From contig JAVHZZ010000008.1 in assembly GCA_036250195.1 (NCBI GenBank), positions 13,716,434 through 13,780,433 on the forward strand: a DNA stretch of 64,000 nucleotides. The letters run 5' to 3'. Both the position numbers and the translations under genes were made by a program. Below the pieces are notes generated by a model, which was not told the DNA's origin, searched no databases, and saw only the letters and a list, made by a program, of their open reading frames with translations. Below are positions 21,912 to 32,075 of this stretch, one piece after another (the first letter of the stretch is position 1; each line of letters opens with the position of its first letter). This stretch comes from Mixophyes australis. Taxonomy: Eukaryota; Chordata; Amphibia; Anura; Limnodynastidae.

Positions 21912-22210
21912 CTGCAACATAGAAAGAAACATGAACTGATATTATAAAGAGAGAGAGCAAAGAGGTACAAGGTATTTATACTAATGGGGATCATTCAAAC
22001 TCCCAGCATTACATTCATGTGGGTGACAAGGATGAGGAACTGCAAAGACGGGCAACGTGTGCAGCTGCATAGGGCACCAGTAGAAATGGGGAGAAGTTAT
22101 CTTGGCATTGCCAGAACAAGAGAGAAAGGAATAAGTTATATCAGACAGGTTCCAGTCCAAGCCACATGCAAAGTTAAGGCTGGCCATGCCAGATTTAGAT
22201 GCGACACTAA

Positions 22211-22384
22211 GGGTCATATTTAATTAGGTCCGTCGCTCGCAATTACGTGACAGTACGGCACTGCAACATCGCAGATTTCCCTTCGCAACCCTATGAGGTG
22301 TGCACGGAGATCCGCTGTGTTGCGGTAACGGGACTTGTGCAGCCGCACATAATCGCGAGTGCCAGACCTACCTGAATATGCCCC
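22211..22384. mobile_element. CpG-rich palindromic MITE with TAA duplication, copy 1
   Basis: 174 bp starting GGGTCATATTTAATTAGG and ending CCTGAATATGCCCC, flanked by TAA at 22208-22210 and 22385-22387. A 3-bp TAA duplication fits PIF/Harbinger. The interior is unusually rich in CG. Related copies are at 35785 and 49367. Confidence 0.75.
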
Positions 22385-22494
22385 TAATTGTGCAGCAAGC
22401 ATGCCCATGCCACCCTATGCAAAGAAACCCCTTCAACATTGTTCTCATTGGAATCCACGTATGGTAGGTGAATTGTAAAGTAGCAAAGAAAATG

Positions 22495-22605
22495 AAAATG
22501 AAATAAAATAGTAAAATTAACACACAACTAAAACTAAAATCTAAAATACTAAAATTAACATAAAACTAAAACTAAAATCAACATAAAACTAAAACTAAAA
22601 CTGCA
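22495..22605. repeat. A-rich simple repeat (AACTAAAACTAAAAT)n
   Basis: Imperfect repeats of ACATAAAACTAAAACTAAAA in the intron after the exon at 22680. The composition gives no other signal. Confidence 0.8.
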
Positions 22606-22679
22606 GCCCTGGCTGGAGGCTGTGGTTCATACAAGAACTATGGAGCACCAGGCAATACAATACCGGTCTGGTGACTTAC

Positions 22680-22767
22680 TTCGGGTGCGCAGACTGTGTC
22701 GGCATGTTGGCAGAGTGTTTCGTTCGCCATAACTTTATATACAGCTTCCCCAGATGTGGCCAGGAAA
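22680..22767 (-). CDS. SLC44A5: SLC44A5 exon: extracellular loop after TM5
   Basis: 88 bp, phase 2 in and 0 out. Reads FLATSGEAVYKVMANETLC then QHADTVCAPE. FLATSG and YKV are family motifs; an NET sequon and two Cys mark an extracellular loop. The acceptor is GTGTAAG with a weak pyrimidine tract; it is accepted because it alone keeps phase and sequence. Confidence 0.92.
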
Positions 22768-22903
22768 CTTACACCGAGAGTTAAGGATAAATTCCATCAT
22801 TCTGGGTGATAACTTCCATATGTTTACAACCAGCTGCCAGTCCCTGATCTAGTCTGGGTTGTGAGAGGTGCGGAATTAAGCATGGAAGTGTTAAAAAGGA
22901 TAC

Positions 22904-22996
22904 ACAGCAGTGACAGCCCAGTAGGAGATACAGATGGCGAGTAGGATGAACGTGATGATTGGATAAAACAGAGTGGACATGATGTATCCGATAGCC
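22904..22996 (-). CDS. SLC44A5: SLC44A5 exon: TM5
   Basis: 93 bp, phase 2 in and 2 out. Reads [19 protein letters not shown] then [11 protein letters not shown] and a split Val. It matches the human KAIGY..S.L.YP..TFILL pattern. Of two possible donors, GTATCC restores the phase. Confidence 0.94.
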
Positions 22997-23107
22997 CTGT
23001 AAAGTAAAATGTTACATAGTTTATAAAAAATTCAGTCCCATCATATTCATCATTTACTGTATCTGTGTCTTGCTCACGGTGAAGGAATAATGGGTTGGGT
23101 ATGAAAT

Positions 23108-23215
23108 GTCGACAATGAACACATCAACGTTCAGAATGTTGACACCGTAAGGTCAACAGTTAGAATGTTGACATTCAGAATGTCGACATGTTCATTGTTG
23201 ACATTCCGACTACAT
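23108..23215. repeat. Short inverted repeat of GTCGACATTC words
   Basis: ATGTCGACAATGAACA at the left is complementary to TGTTCATTGTTGACAT at the right. The interior repeats AGAATGTTGACA. It is probably a small MITE; no clear target duplication was found. Confidence 0.55.
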
Positions 23216-23581
23216 CCCGGAAAAACAAATCTCATTCTATTATTCTAACATTCCCGACTACAAGGGCTAAAGATGAATAGAACCACTACAATGATTCACT
23301 GCTCTGTTTTTACAAACTCACAAAGCGAACCGGTATCTTTAACGCAAACGAATCATCAACAGATATTGGGGACTGCGAGATTGTGGACCAATACGGATGA
23401 GAAAGCAGCTTACTAATTTACTAGAAATGTTGTCCCTCATTGATGTCTCTATATCCTAATGAATTGATAGGTTGAATGGCTGTTTCCACTGTCTGAAGCT
23501 GACTCAGAGAATAGGACATGTTAAATAGTCTTCCCTATGCTTTGCATGTGTCATGCTATACATGGGGAAGCTTTCGTCAGG

Positions 23582-24815
23582 AGAAGGAGACAAGTAGGGA
23601 GGTATGTAGGAGGACAAGTAGGTGGACAAGTAGGGAGGTATGTAGGAGGACAAGTAGGTGGACAAGTAGGGAGGCATATAGGAGGACAAGTAGGCGGACA
23701 AGTAGGGAGGCATGTATGAGGACAAGTAGGTGGACAATAGGGAGGCATATAGGAGGACAAGTAGGTGGACAAGTAGGGAGGCATGTAGGAGGACAAGTAG
23801 GTGGACAAGTAGGGAGGTATTTAGGAGGACAAGTAGGTGGATAAGTAGGGAGGTATGTAGGAGGACAAGTAGGCGGACAAGTAGGGAGGTATGTGGGCAG
23901 ACAAGTAGGGAGGCATGTAGAAGGACAAGTAGGGAGGTATGTAGGAGGACAAGTAGGTGGACAAGTAGGGAGGTATGTAGGAGGACAAGTTGGCAGATAA
24001 GTAGGGAGGTATGTAGGAGGACAAGTAGGTGGACAAGTAGGCGGATAAGAAGGGAGGTATGTAGGAGGACAAGTAGGCGGATAAGTAGGGAGGTATGTAG
24101 GAGGACAAGTAGGCGGATAAGTAGGGAGGTATGTAGGAGGACAAGTAGGTGGATAAGTAGGGAGGTATGTAGGCAGACATGTAAGCAAGCAATAAGAGAG
24201 ACAAGTAGGGAGGTATGTAGGAGGACAAGTAGGTGGATAAGTAGGGAGGTATGTAGGCAGACATGTAAGCAAGCAATAAGAGAGACAAGTAGGGAGGTAT
24301 GTAGGAGGACAAGTAGGTGGATAAGAAGGGAGGTATGTAGGAGGACAAGTAGGCGGATAAGTAGGGAGGTATGTAGGAGGACAAGTAGGTGGATAAGAAG
24401 GGAGGTATGTAGGAGGACAAGTAGGTGGATAAGAAGGGAGGTATGTAGGAGGACAAGTAGGCGGATAAGTAGGGAGGTATGTAAGAGGACAAGTAGGTGG
24501 ATAAGTAGGGATGTATGTAGGAGGACAAGTAGGTGGATAAGTAGGGAGGTATGTAGGAGGACAAGTAGGTGGATAAGTAGGGAGGTATGTAGGAGGACAA
24601 GTAGGTGGATAAGTAGGGAGGTATGTAGGAGGACAAGTAGGTGGATAAGTAGGGAGGTATGTAGGCAGACATGTAAGCAAGCAATAAGAGAGACAAGTAG
24701 GGAGGTATGTAGGCAGACATGTAAGCAAGCAATAAGAGAGACAAGTAGGGAGGTATGTAGGCAGACATGTAAGCAAGCAATAAGAGAGACAAGTAGGGAG
24801 GTAAGGAGGTGGATA
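23582..24815. repeat. 36-bp minisatellite with 48-bp variant units
   Basis: About 33 copies of a 36-bp unit (AGGAGGACAAGTAGGTGGAT then AAGTAGGGAGGTATGT). A 48-bp variant with GCAGACATGTAAGCAAGCAA occurs five times, the last three side by side. Because 36 and 48 are multiples of three and the units lack stops in several frames, open frames of up to 423 codons appear on both strands. They encode only monotonous 12-residue repeats and are not genes. Confidence 0.95.
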
Positions 24816-25974
24816 AGTAGACAAAGAAGACTTGCGCAAAATAAGCATTAGTGCATCTGCATCTTTTGCGGCTCATAAATTCATTTTAAAGTCTCAAACT
24901 GAATTCTTGCACTAGATTTGTACTGAAGGCCCTCTATTGATAGATTTAGTCCATACATTCGTCCTTATTTACAGCAACAAGTACGCATTCAATTTTGTAT
25001 ATTTTAAAAGTAACACATCCCTAAGTAATGTAAAATTGTTAATTTGTCAGAAATTAATTTAGCTTTAGCTTCAGTTTGGATTATTGTTGCGTAGAGCACA
25101 CTACTGTCATACAGTTATTAACGTACTACTGAGATGTATTCAATATGTGACTAAACAGCGCCATCATCTGGTGACATGTGTTTTCACAGTACAGAATATG
25201 TACAATACTAAGGTGTTAATTGGAAGCACACATTTAATTACAAAAGTTTCACCTGTTTGTTAGGCCTAATAAGAAAACAATTGCACTTAAAAAGCTGCTT
25301 TACTTTAGTAAGAAAAAAGACAAACTGTGAATCACATGACTCCAGTGCGCTGATTTCAGAGGGTAGTTTCAAATTATTGGAGCATAAATAAAAAAAAAAC
25401 ATAATTTTTGAAGAACAAAATGAATAAAACACAGATTTGTCCTCACACCAGCAGGTAAAGCCCACAGACAGTGATGTTCATCTCTTTGGTCTAGACAAGC
25501 ACAATGTAGGGGCAGCAAGATGCAGAACAGGTTATTTACAGTGCTGACAAATGTACGCCAACATGTGATGAACTGTTGTGTTAATGCGCTTAGCTGAACA
25601 TGTATAAATGAAATTAAGAGAGCCCTGATGTGTCCTTATGGTCAGATGAATGAGACTAAAAATAACAATACTATAGATTTTTTTTATTTAAAGGCAATAC
25701 ATTAAGGGGGTGGTCCAAATGTGACAGGAGGCAGGACTTTGAAAAGATCGTTTTACTTTTCACCCTGCAAATTCTAATCTGAGATTTCAAGCCTGAAAAA
25801 GGTCACAGTACTGTGTTTGGACAAAGGCACTAACCAAACGAGCTAACAAAATGTGTACTTATGTATATGCAAGGCAGTAAAAAGGTAAACGAAATAGATA
25901 ATCACAGCAAATAATTTCTCTTACTCTTAATTATTTTCAGAGAGGCCGGTCCTAATACCCTAAGTGTATCCTGC

Positions 25975-26160
25975 ACAGCCCACAATAAGATACTGTGACA
26001 GAAACGCTGGTAAACTGACTGTGAGCTTGTGAGCAGGGCCCTCTTACCTCTGTCTGTATGTATTACACAGCATTGTTTTATTACTGCATTCTCCCAATTG
26101 TAAAGAGCTACGGAATTTGCTGGCGCTATATAAATAAATAAATGATTATGATGATGATGT
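25975..26160 (+). repeat. L2-like LINE 3' end with (ATG)n tail
   Basis: A 5'-truncated element containing TGAGCAGGGCCCTCTTACC, then TTGTAAAGAGCTACGGAATT, TGGCGCTATATAAATAAA and a GATGATGATG tail. This is the usual frog L2/CR1-type 3' end. The SINEs in this window share the GCGCTATATAAATA tail. Confidence 0.72.
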
Positions 26161-26194
26161 TTCTGACCTATTTGTGTGAACTCCAGTTGGACAG

Positions 26195-26282
26195 GTCAAA
26201 ATTTGTTGTTTTATTTGTTTTGCTCTTTAATAAAACTAGCTGAGGCTAATTGTACCATAGCATTGGACTGCTGTGACTCTCT
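26195..26282 (+). repeat. LTR-like fragment (AATAAAACTAGCYGAGGCT)
   Basis: Contains AATAAAACTAGCTGAGGCT (AATAAA at 26229-26234), the same words as 57172-57190 inside the LTR-like stretch at 56789-57270. Only the poly(A)-signal end of the repeat is present. Confidence 0.5.
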
Positions 26283-26284
26283 AA

Positions 26285-26967
26285 TACCCCATTCACACTG
26301 CTTCAAAAACCTGTGTTATTGCCGAGGCAAGCCGAGATGACCCGAGTTGAGGCTGAGTGTGAACCATACTTACCTACTTTCTTCAGCTCCCTTCCGGGAG
26401 CCAGCCAGTGGAGGGGGTCGTGAGGGGGCGGGGCGGCCAAAATTGCGTCACGATTCATCGGGAATCGCGGCGTTTGGGATCTAATTCTGCCCACTTCACT
26501 AGGAAGTGGGCACTTCCTAGTGAAGTGGGCAGAATTCGGGAGATTGCCACACTCGCCCGGGAGTCCGGGAGACTCTCGCAAAATGCGGGAGTCTCCCGGA
26601 CATTCCGGGAGAGTTGGCAAGTATGGTGTGAACGAGTGACCCAGGACTTTTGGAAGGTTTTCCCCAGGTCCGAGCCGTGTAGCCTCTAGTCTGAACGGTG
26701 GGACCCGGGTATTTCAACCCAGGTCTCACCAAAAGCTCTTGAAAACATAAAAAAAAACCAAAAAGAACAAACCAAAAAACCCCTTACATCACAAGAGGAG
26801 CCAATCAAAGCTCTTCTTGTGATGTTGCCATGGAGACCCGGGCAGACCTGGGTTTAGTGTGAACCCGGTTGACCCAGGAATTTGCTGTGGTGGGTTGTCC
26901 TGTCCCCCTGCAATATCCTGGGTTCATATACCCGGGATTTTGCAGGAGTGGCAATGTGAAAGTGGTA
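26285..26967. mobile_element. PIF/Harbinger-like MITE, interrupted by a hAT MITE
   Basis: Ends TACCCCATTCACACTGC and GCAATGTGAAAGTGGTA are imperfect inverted repeats, flanked by TAA (26282-26284 and 26968-26970). The interior is palindromic around ACCCGGGT words. It is split by the hAT element at 26365-26625; without that insert and its duplicated 8 bp the element is about 414 bp. Confidence 0.72.
26365..26625. mobile_element. hAT-like MITE nested in another MITE
   Basis: 261 bp with CATACTTACC and GGCAAGTATG ends and a perfect 8-bp duplication GTGTGAAC (26357-26364, 26626-26633). The interior carries GGGAGTCTCCCGGACATTCC words and a perfect 54-bp palindrome at 26483-26536. A diverged relative lies near 61185-61320 and a weaker one near 39460-39600. 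Confidence 0.88.
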
Positions 26968-27522
26968 TAAGACTGCATTGTGAAAAAGTGCCCTATTTAC
27001 CCCAGGAGACTGCGACTGTACTGATCTTGTGACAATACATTTACAACACCATATCCATTCATTCCAACTTAAACAAATGTCAGTATATGTTAGATTGTGG
27101 CACCTTAAGATCCCCATAAGCAGTGCTCCAAGTAACCATTTGGTCAATAGATGCAGAAGACTGTAATAGACATAGGAGCACAGCTTTAGAGGTACGTGCC
27201 AATATTGCTGCAGAGTTTGCAGCCAAGCAGCCCATAAACCATGTTGCACTGTTGGTATGCAAATTCAATTTATTTTTCTTTTTGCATGCCAGGAAATACT
27301 GCGTGCTCCCAATTGCTGTACACACATACTGCCGAACTCAATCTCTTTATTTACAGATTCGCTCGGTTGCGCCCCAACCCCGCTATAGCTGTAAATTAGA
27401 GATGGGCGGGTCCGTTTCTCCGAGAACCGAACCCACCCGAACTTTGGGTATCCGAGTACCGAGCTGAGCAGCTCGGTACTCTCCCGCCCATTCCGAATCC
27501 AAATCGAGGCCGAACGTCATTG

Positions 27523-27576
27523 TGACGTCGTCGGATCTCGGGGCTCGGTTCTCGCGATACTTCAACTTTATAAATA
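27523..27576 (+). promoter_or_regulatory. Candidate promoter of the hAT-type element
   Basis: CRE-like TGACGTCG (27523-27530), a TCTCGCGAT motif (27550-27558) and a TATA box TATAAATA (27569-27576) lie in this order, in a CpG-rich stretch that differs strongly from the surrounding AT-rich intron. Transcription would start about 30 bp further right, near 27600, and run through the satellite to the ORF. Function is inferred. Confidence 0.55.
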
Positions 27577-27740
27577 CACGCCTCCACAGCAATCCATCGC
27601 CATTTGACAGAGGGAGAGAGCAGGGTGTAGTCATAGGCTAATTAGAGCAGGGACAGAGAATACAATATTGTTCTTGCAATTGCTCTAACCAAAATCGCTA
27701 GTGCAGAGAGGAGGATAGAGGTTTATTATTTTTTCTTCAT

Positions 27741-30700
27741 ATTTGGCACTCCCCAGCGCTTTTGGGGTGTCCCCCATAATTGTGCATAAATATTTCTGGC
27801 TGTCAAAAGTCATATCTGTCAGCAGTATCTACTAAATAATTTTTAGCACTCCTCAGTGCTTTTGGGGTGTCCTCCCTAATTGTGCATTAATATTTCTGGC
27901 TGTCAAAAGTCATATCTGTCAGCAGTATCTACTAAATAATTTTTAGCACTCCTCAGTGCTTTTGGGGTGTCCTCCCTAATTGTGCATTAATATTTCTGGC
28001 TGTCAAAAGTCATATCTGTCAGCAGTATCTACTAAATAATTTTTAGCACTCCTCAGTGCTTTTGGGGTGTCCTCCCTAATTGTGCATTAATATTTCTGGC
28101 TGTCAAAAGTCATATCTGTCAGCAGTATCTACTAAATAATTTTTAGCACTCCTCAGTGCTTTTGAGGTGTCCTCCCTAATTGTGCATTAATATTTCTGGC
28201 TGTCAAAAGTCATATCTGTCAGCAGTATCTACTAAATAATTTTAAGCACTCCTCAGTGCTTTTGGGGTGTCCTCCCTAATTGTGCATTAATATTTCTGGC
28301 TGTCAAAAGTCATATCTGTCAGCAGTATCTACTAAATAATTTTTAGCACTCCTCAGTGCTTTTGGGGTGTCCTCTATAATTGTGCATTAATATTTCTGGC
28401 TGTCAAAAGTCATAACTGTCAGCAGTATCTACTAAATAATTTTTAGCACTCCTCAGTGCTTTTGGGGTGTCCTCCCTAATTGTGCATTAATATTTCTGGC
28501 TGTCAAAAGTCATATCTGTCAGCAGTATCTACTAAATAATTTTTAGCACTCCTCAGTGCTTTTGGGGTGTCCTCCCTAATTGTGCATTAATATTTCTGGC
28601 TGTCAAAAGTCATATCTGTCAGCAGTATCTACTAAATAATTTTTAGCACTCCTCAGTGCTTTTGAGGTGTCCTCCCTAATTGTGCATTAATATTTCTGGC
28701 TGTCAAAAGTCATATCTGTCAGCAGTATCTACTAAATAATTTTAAGCACTCCTCAGTGCTTTTGGGGTGTCCTCCCTAATTGTGCATTAATATTTCTGGC
28801 TGTCAAAAGTCATATCTGTCAGCAGTATCTACTAAATAATTTTTAGCACTCCTCAGTGCTTTTGGGGTGTCCTCCCTAATTGTGCATTAATATTTCTGGC
28901 TGTCAAAAGTCATATCTGTCAGCAGTATCTACTAAATAATTTTTAGCACTCCTCAGTGCTTTTGGGGTGTCCTCCCTAATTGTGCATTAATATTTCTGGC
29001 TGTCAAAAGTCATATCTGTCAGCAGTATCTACTAAATAATTTTTAGCACTCCTCAGTGCTTTTGGGGTGTCCTCCCTAATTGTGCATTAATATTTCTGGC
29101 TGTCAAAAGTCATAACTGTCAGCAGTATCTACTAAATAATTTTTAGCACTCCTCAGTGCTTTTGGGGTGTCCTCCCTAATTGTGCATTAATATTTCTGGC
29201 TGTCAAAAGTCATATCTGTCAGCAGTATCTACTAAATAATTTTTAGCACTCCTCAGTGCTTTTGGGGTGTCCTCCCTAATTGTGCATTAATATTTCTGGC
29301 TGTCAAAAGTCATATCTGTCAGCAGTATCTACTAAATAATTTTTAGCACTCCTCAGTGCTTTTGAGGTGTCCTCCCTAATTGTGCATTAATATTTCTGGC
29401 TGTCAAAAGTCATATCTGTCAGCAGTATCTACTAAATAATTTTTAGCACTCCTCAGTGCTTTTGAGGTGTCCTCCCTAATTGTGCATTAATATTTCTGGC
29501 TGTCAAAAGTCATATCTGTCAGCAGTATCTACTAAATAATTTTAAGCACTCCTCAGTGCTTTTGGGGTGTCCTCCCTAATTGTGCATTAATATTTCTGGC
29601 TGTCAAAAGTCATATCTGTCAGCAGTATCTACTAAATAATTTTTAGCACTCCTCAGTGCTTTTGGGGTGTCCTCCCTAATTGTGCATTAATATTTCTGGC
29701 TGTCAAAAGTCATATCTGTCAGCAGTATCTACTAAATAATTTTTAGCACTCCTCAGTGCTTTTGGGGTGTCCTCCCTAATTGTGCATTAATATTTCTGGC
29801 TGTCAAAAGTCATATCTGTCAGCAGTATCTACTAAATAATTTTTAGCACTCCTCAGTGCTTTTGAGGTGTCCTCCCTAATTGTGCATTAATATTTCTGGC
29901 TGTCAAAAGTCATATCTGTCAGCAGTATCTACTAAATAATTTTAAGCACTCCTCAGTGCTTTTGGGGTGTCCTCCCTAATTGTGCATTAATATTTCTGGC
30001 TGTCAAAAGTCATATTTGTCAGCAGTATCTACTAAATAATTTTTAGCACTCCTCAGTGCTTTTGGGGTGTCCTCCCTAATTGTGCATTAATATTTCTGGC
30101 TGTCAAAAGTCATAACTGTCAGCAGTATCTACTAAATAATTTTTAGCACTCCTCAGTGCTTTTGGGGTGTCCTCCCTAATTGTGCATTAATATTTCTGGC
30201 TGTCAAAAGTCATATCTGTCAGCAGTATCTACTAAATAATTTTTAGCACTCCTCAGTGCTTTTGGGGTGTCCTCCCTAATTGTGCATTAATATTTCTGGC
30301 TGTCAAAAGTCATATCTGTCAGCAGTATCTACTAAATAATTTTTAGCACTCCTCAGTGCTTTTGAGGTGTCCTCCCTAATTGTGCATTAATATTTCTGGC
30401 TGTCAAAAGTCATATCTGTCAGCAGTATCTACTAAATAATTTTAAGCACTCCTCAGTGCTTTTGGGGTGTCCTCCCTAATTGTGCATTAATATTTCTGGC
30501 TGTCAAAAGTCATATCTGTCAGCAGTATCTACTAAATAATTTTTAGCACTCCTCAGTGCTTTTGGGGTGTCCTCCCTAATTGTGCATTAATATTTCTGGC
30601 TGTCAAAAGTCATATCTGTCAGCAGTATCTACTAAATAATTTTTAGCACTCCTCAGTGCTTTTGGGGTGTCCTCCCTAATTGTGCATTAATATTTCTGGC

Positions 30701-30759
30701 TGTCAAAAGTCATATCTGTCAGCAGTATCTACTAAATAATTTTTAGCACTCCCCAGTGG
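27741..30759 (+). repeat. 100-bp satellite array, 30 copies plus partial
   Basis: Thirty consecutive units of exactly 100 bp (unit begins TTTTAGCACTCCTCAGTGCT and ends ATCTACTAAATAAT), then a 19-bp partial unit. No insertion or deletion breaks the register across 3000 bp. Substitution variants (TTTGAGGTGT, TTTAAGCACT, CATAACTGTC) recur in a block-like way. The first copy and the last partial copy are the most diverged and share CTCCCCAG where inner copies have CTCCTCAG. Units contain stops in every frame. Confidence 0.97.
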
Positions 30760-30771
30760 TTTGCGCTCAGA

Positions 30772-31431
30772 ATGGATTCAAAGCAGTCCACATATGATCT
30801 GAATGAGCAACCAGGTTCTGTCACCAGTCCTGATGTTAGTGTTCCCAGTACGTCATCTGGCCAAGGCGATGTCAAACAACAGAGTGTTTTCAAATTAGTG
30901 CAAAAAACAAAAACCCAAAAAAAATTTACTGTATTGAAGCGAAAAAGAAGTGTAACTGAGCAAAAGTTAAGTGACGATAAAAAAAAAATTGCAAGCATGC
31001 CATTCTACACACGCAGTGGCAAAGAGAGAATGAGGCCTTCACCTTTGGCTATTAGTGGCAGATCCCAAAAAGTTACCCAGCCTACAATTGGTGCACAACT
31101 ACTGTTACGCGTCAAAGCCGAGCTGCAAGATAACAGTGAGGCATTACAGGAGAATATTTGCTCTGATTCACAAATGACAACAATCCCTGTGGAGAGTCCA
31201 TCCAACAGTGGGATGTCTAATCGTGAGCATTCTGCTGATGTGTGCCTTAATAGCCCGAGTGTAGCCGGTGATACCCAAATTGAGGATGCCATTTTGGAAT
31301 TAGAAGAGGATGAGGGGGAGATTTGTGTAGGCGACGAGGGCGCTAATGATGATGTTGATGATTATGATGCAGACAGATACCAAATTGCCTTTCTCAATTT
31401 CTATTTATATTCTAGATTATATAACGGCTGA
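30772..31431 (+). CDS. 219-aa ORF of the hAT-type element, function unknown
   Basis: Not recognised. The start ATG lies 13 bp after the last partial satellite unit. The protein begins MDSKQSTYDLNEQPGS, is rich in Ser, Gln and Lys, and has a basic LKRKRSV cluster near residue 57 that could be a nuclear signal. A run of SMPFYTRSGKERMRPSPLA follows near residues 75-93. Towards the end it is strongly acidic (ILELEEDEGEICVGDEG, then NDDVDDYDADRYQ) and it stops after FYLYSRLYNG. There is no zinc finger, DDE catalytic pattern, hAT dimerisation region or membrane segment. It may be the N-terminal part of a lost transposase or an accessory protein. Open length and start context suggest recent coding. 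Confidence 0.55.
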   Translation: MDSKQSTYDLNEQPGSVTSPDVSVPSTSSGQGDVKQQSVFKLVQKTKTQKKFTVLKRKRSVTEQKLSDDKKKIASMPFYTRSGKERMRPSPLAISGRSQKVTQPTIGAQLLLRVKAELQDNSEALQENICSDSQMTTIPVESPSNSGMSNREHSADVCLNSPSVAGDTQIEDAILELEEDEGEICVGDEGANDDVDDYDADRYQIAFLNFYLYSRLYNG

Positions 31432-31735
31432 ATAGTTTTCTATTTTACTCCTAGTGGAGAGAGGATCTGATGCAGACAGATACCAAACTGCCTTTGTCCA
31501 TGTCAATTAATATTGTACAGTCTATAATGGCTGAATTTTTTAGTATTTTATACAAGTGGAGGGGGGCCTAGAGAGACAGAAACCAAACTGGCTTTCTCCA
31601 TGTCAATTAATATTGTACAGTCTATAATGGCTGAATTTTTTGGTATTTTATACAAGTGGAGGGGGGCCTTGAGAGACAGAAACCAAACTGGCTTTTTCCA
31701 TTTCTTTACATATTTAACTATAAGTGTAGGGTGTA
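31366..31735 (+). repeat. Second tandem repeat (about 100 bp) at the ORF 3' end
   Basis: Four diverged units starting GACAGATACCAAACTGCC or GACAGAAACCAAACTGG and passing through AATATTGTACAGTCTATAAT. The spacing is about 102 bp for the first and 100 bp for the next. The first unit encodes the ORF C-terminus (DADRYQIAFLNF); the second would encode DADRYQTAFVHVN before a stop. The sequence is unrelated by eye to the upstream satellite. Confidence 0.85.
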
Positions 31736-31929
31736 ATATACATTCAAAGACGATGGCTGCATTGCCAATATGCATAGATGGAGAGGAAGACAATCTGTTT
31801 TGTGTGTAGAATAGGCCTACCAACGAAGAATTCAACTGTTTTTTTGGATGATTTATTACCTCAACAATTAGATTACTTGTCTCTAAAACAGTTGGAGCAC
31901 TAAATTGGGTTAATTTAGGCCCAAAAACA

Positions 31930-32075
31930 TGGATTTTCCAAAAAAATAGCAAAACAAAACCAAACAAAACCAAAACCAAAACCAAAACACGCAATGGCAG
32001 TTTTGCAAAACCAAAACCAAAACACGACGGTAATCCAGATCCAAAACCGAATCCAAAACCAAAACACGGGGGTCA
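31930..32075 (+). repeat. (AAAACC)-rich subterminal region of the element
   Basis: Repeats of CCAAAACCAAAAC with CACGCAATGG and CACGACGG insertions just inside the right end. Such subterminal short repeats are common transposase-binding regions; that role is inferred. Confidence 0.6.

Noticed and set aside
23577..24876. Open frames of 351-423 codons on both strands
   Set aside because: They are translations of the 36-bp minisatellite; unit length is a multiple of three without stops. No splice or homology support.
31548..31994. 148-codon reverse frame inside the hAT-type element
   Set aside because: Antisense to repeat and A/C-rich subterminal sequence; composition-driven.
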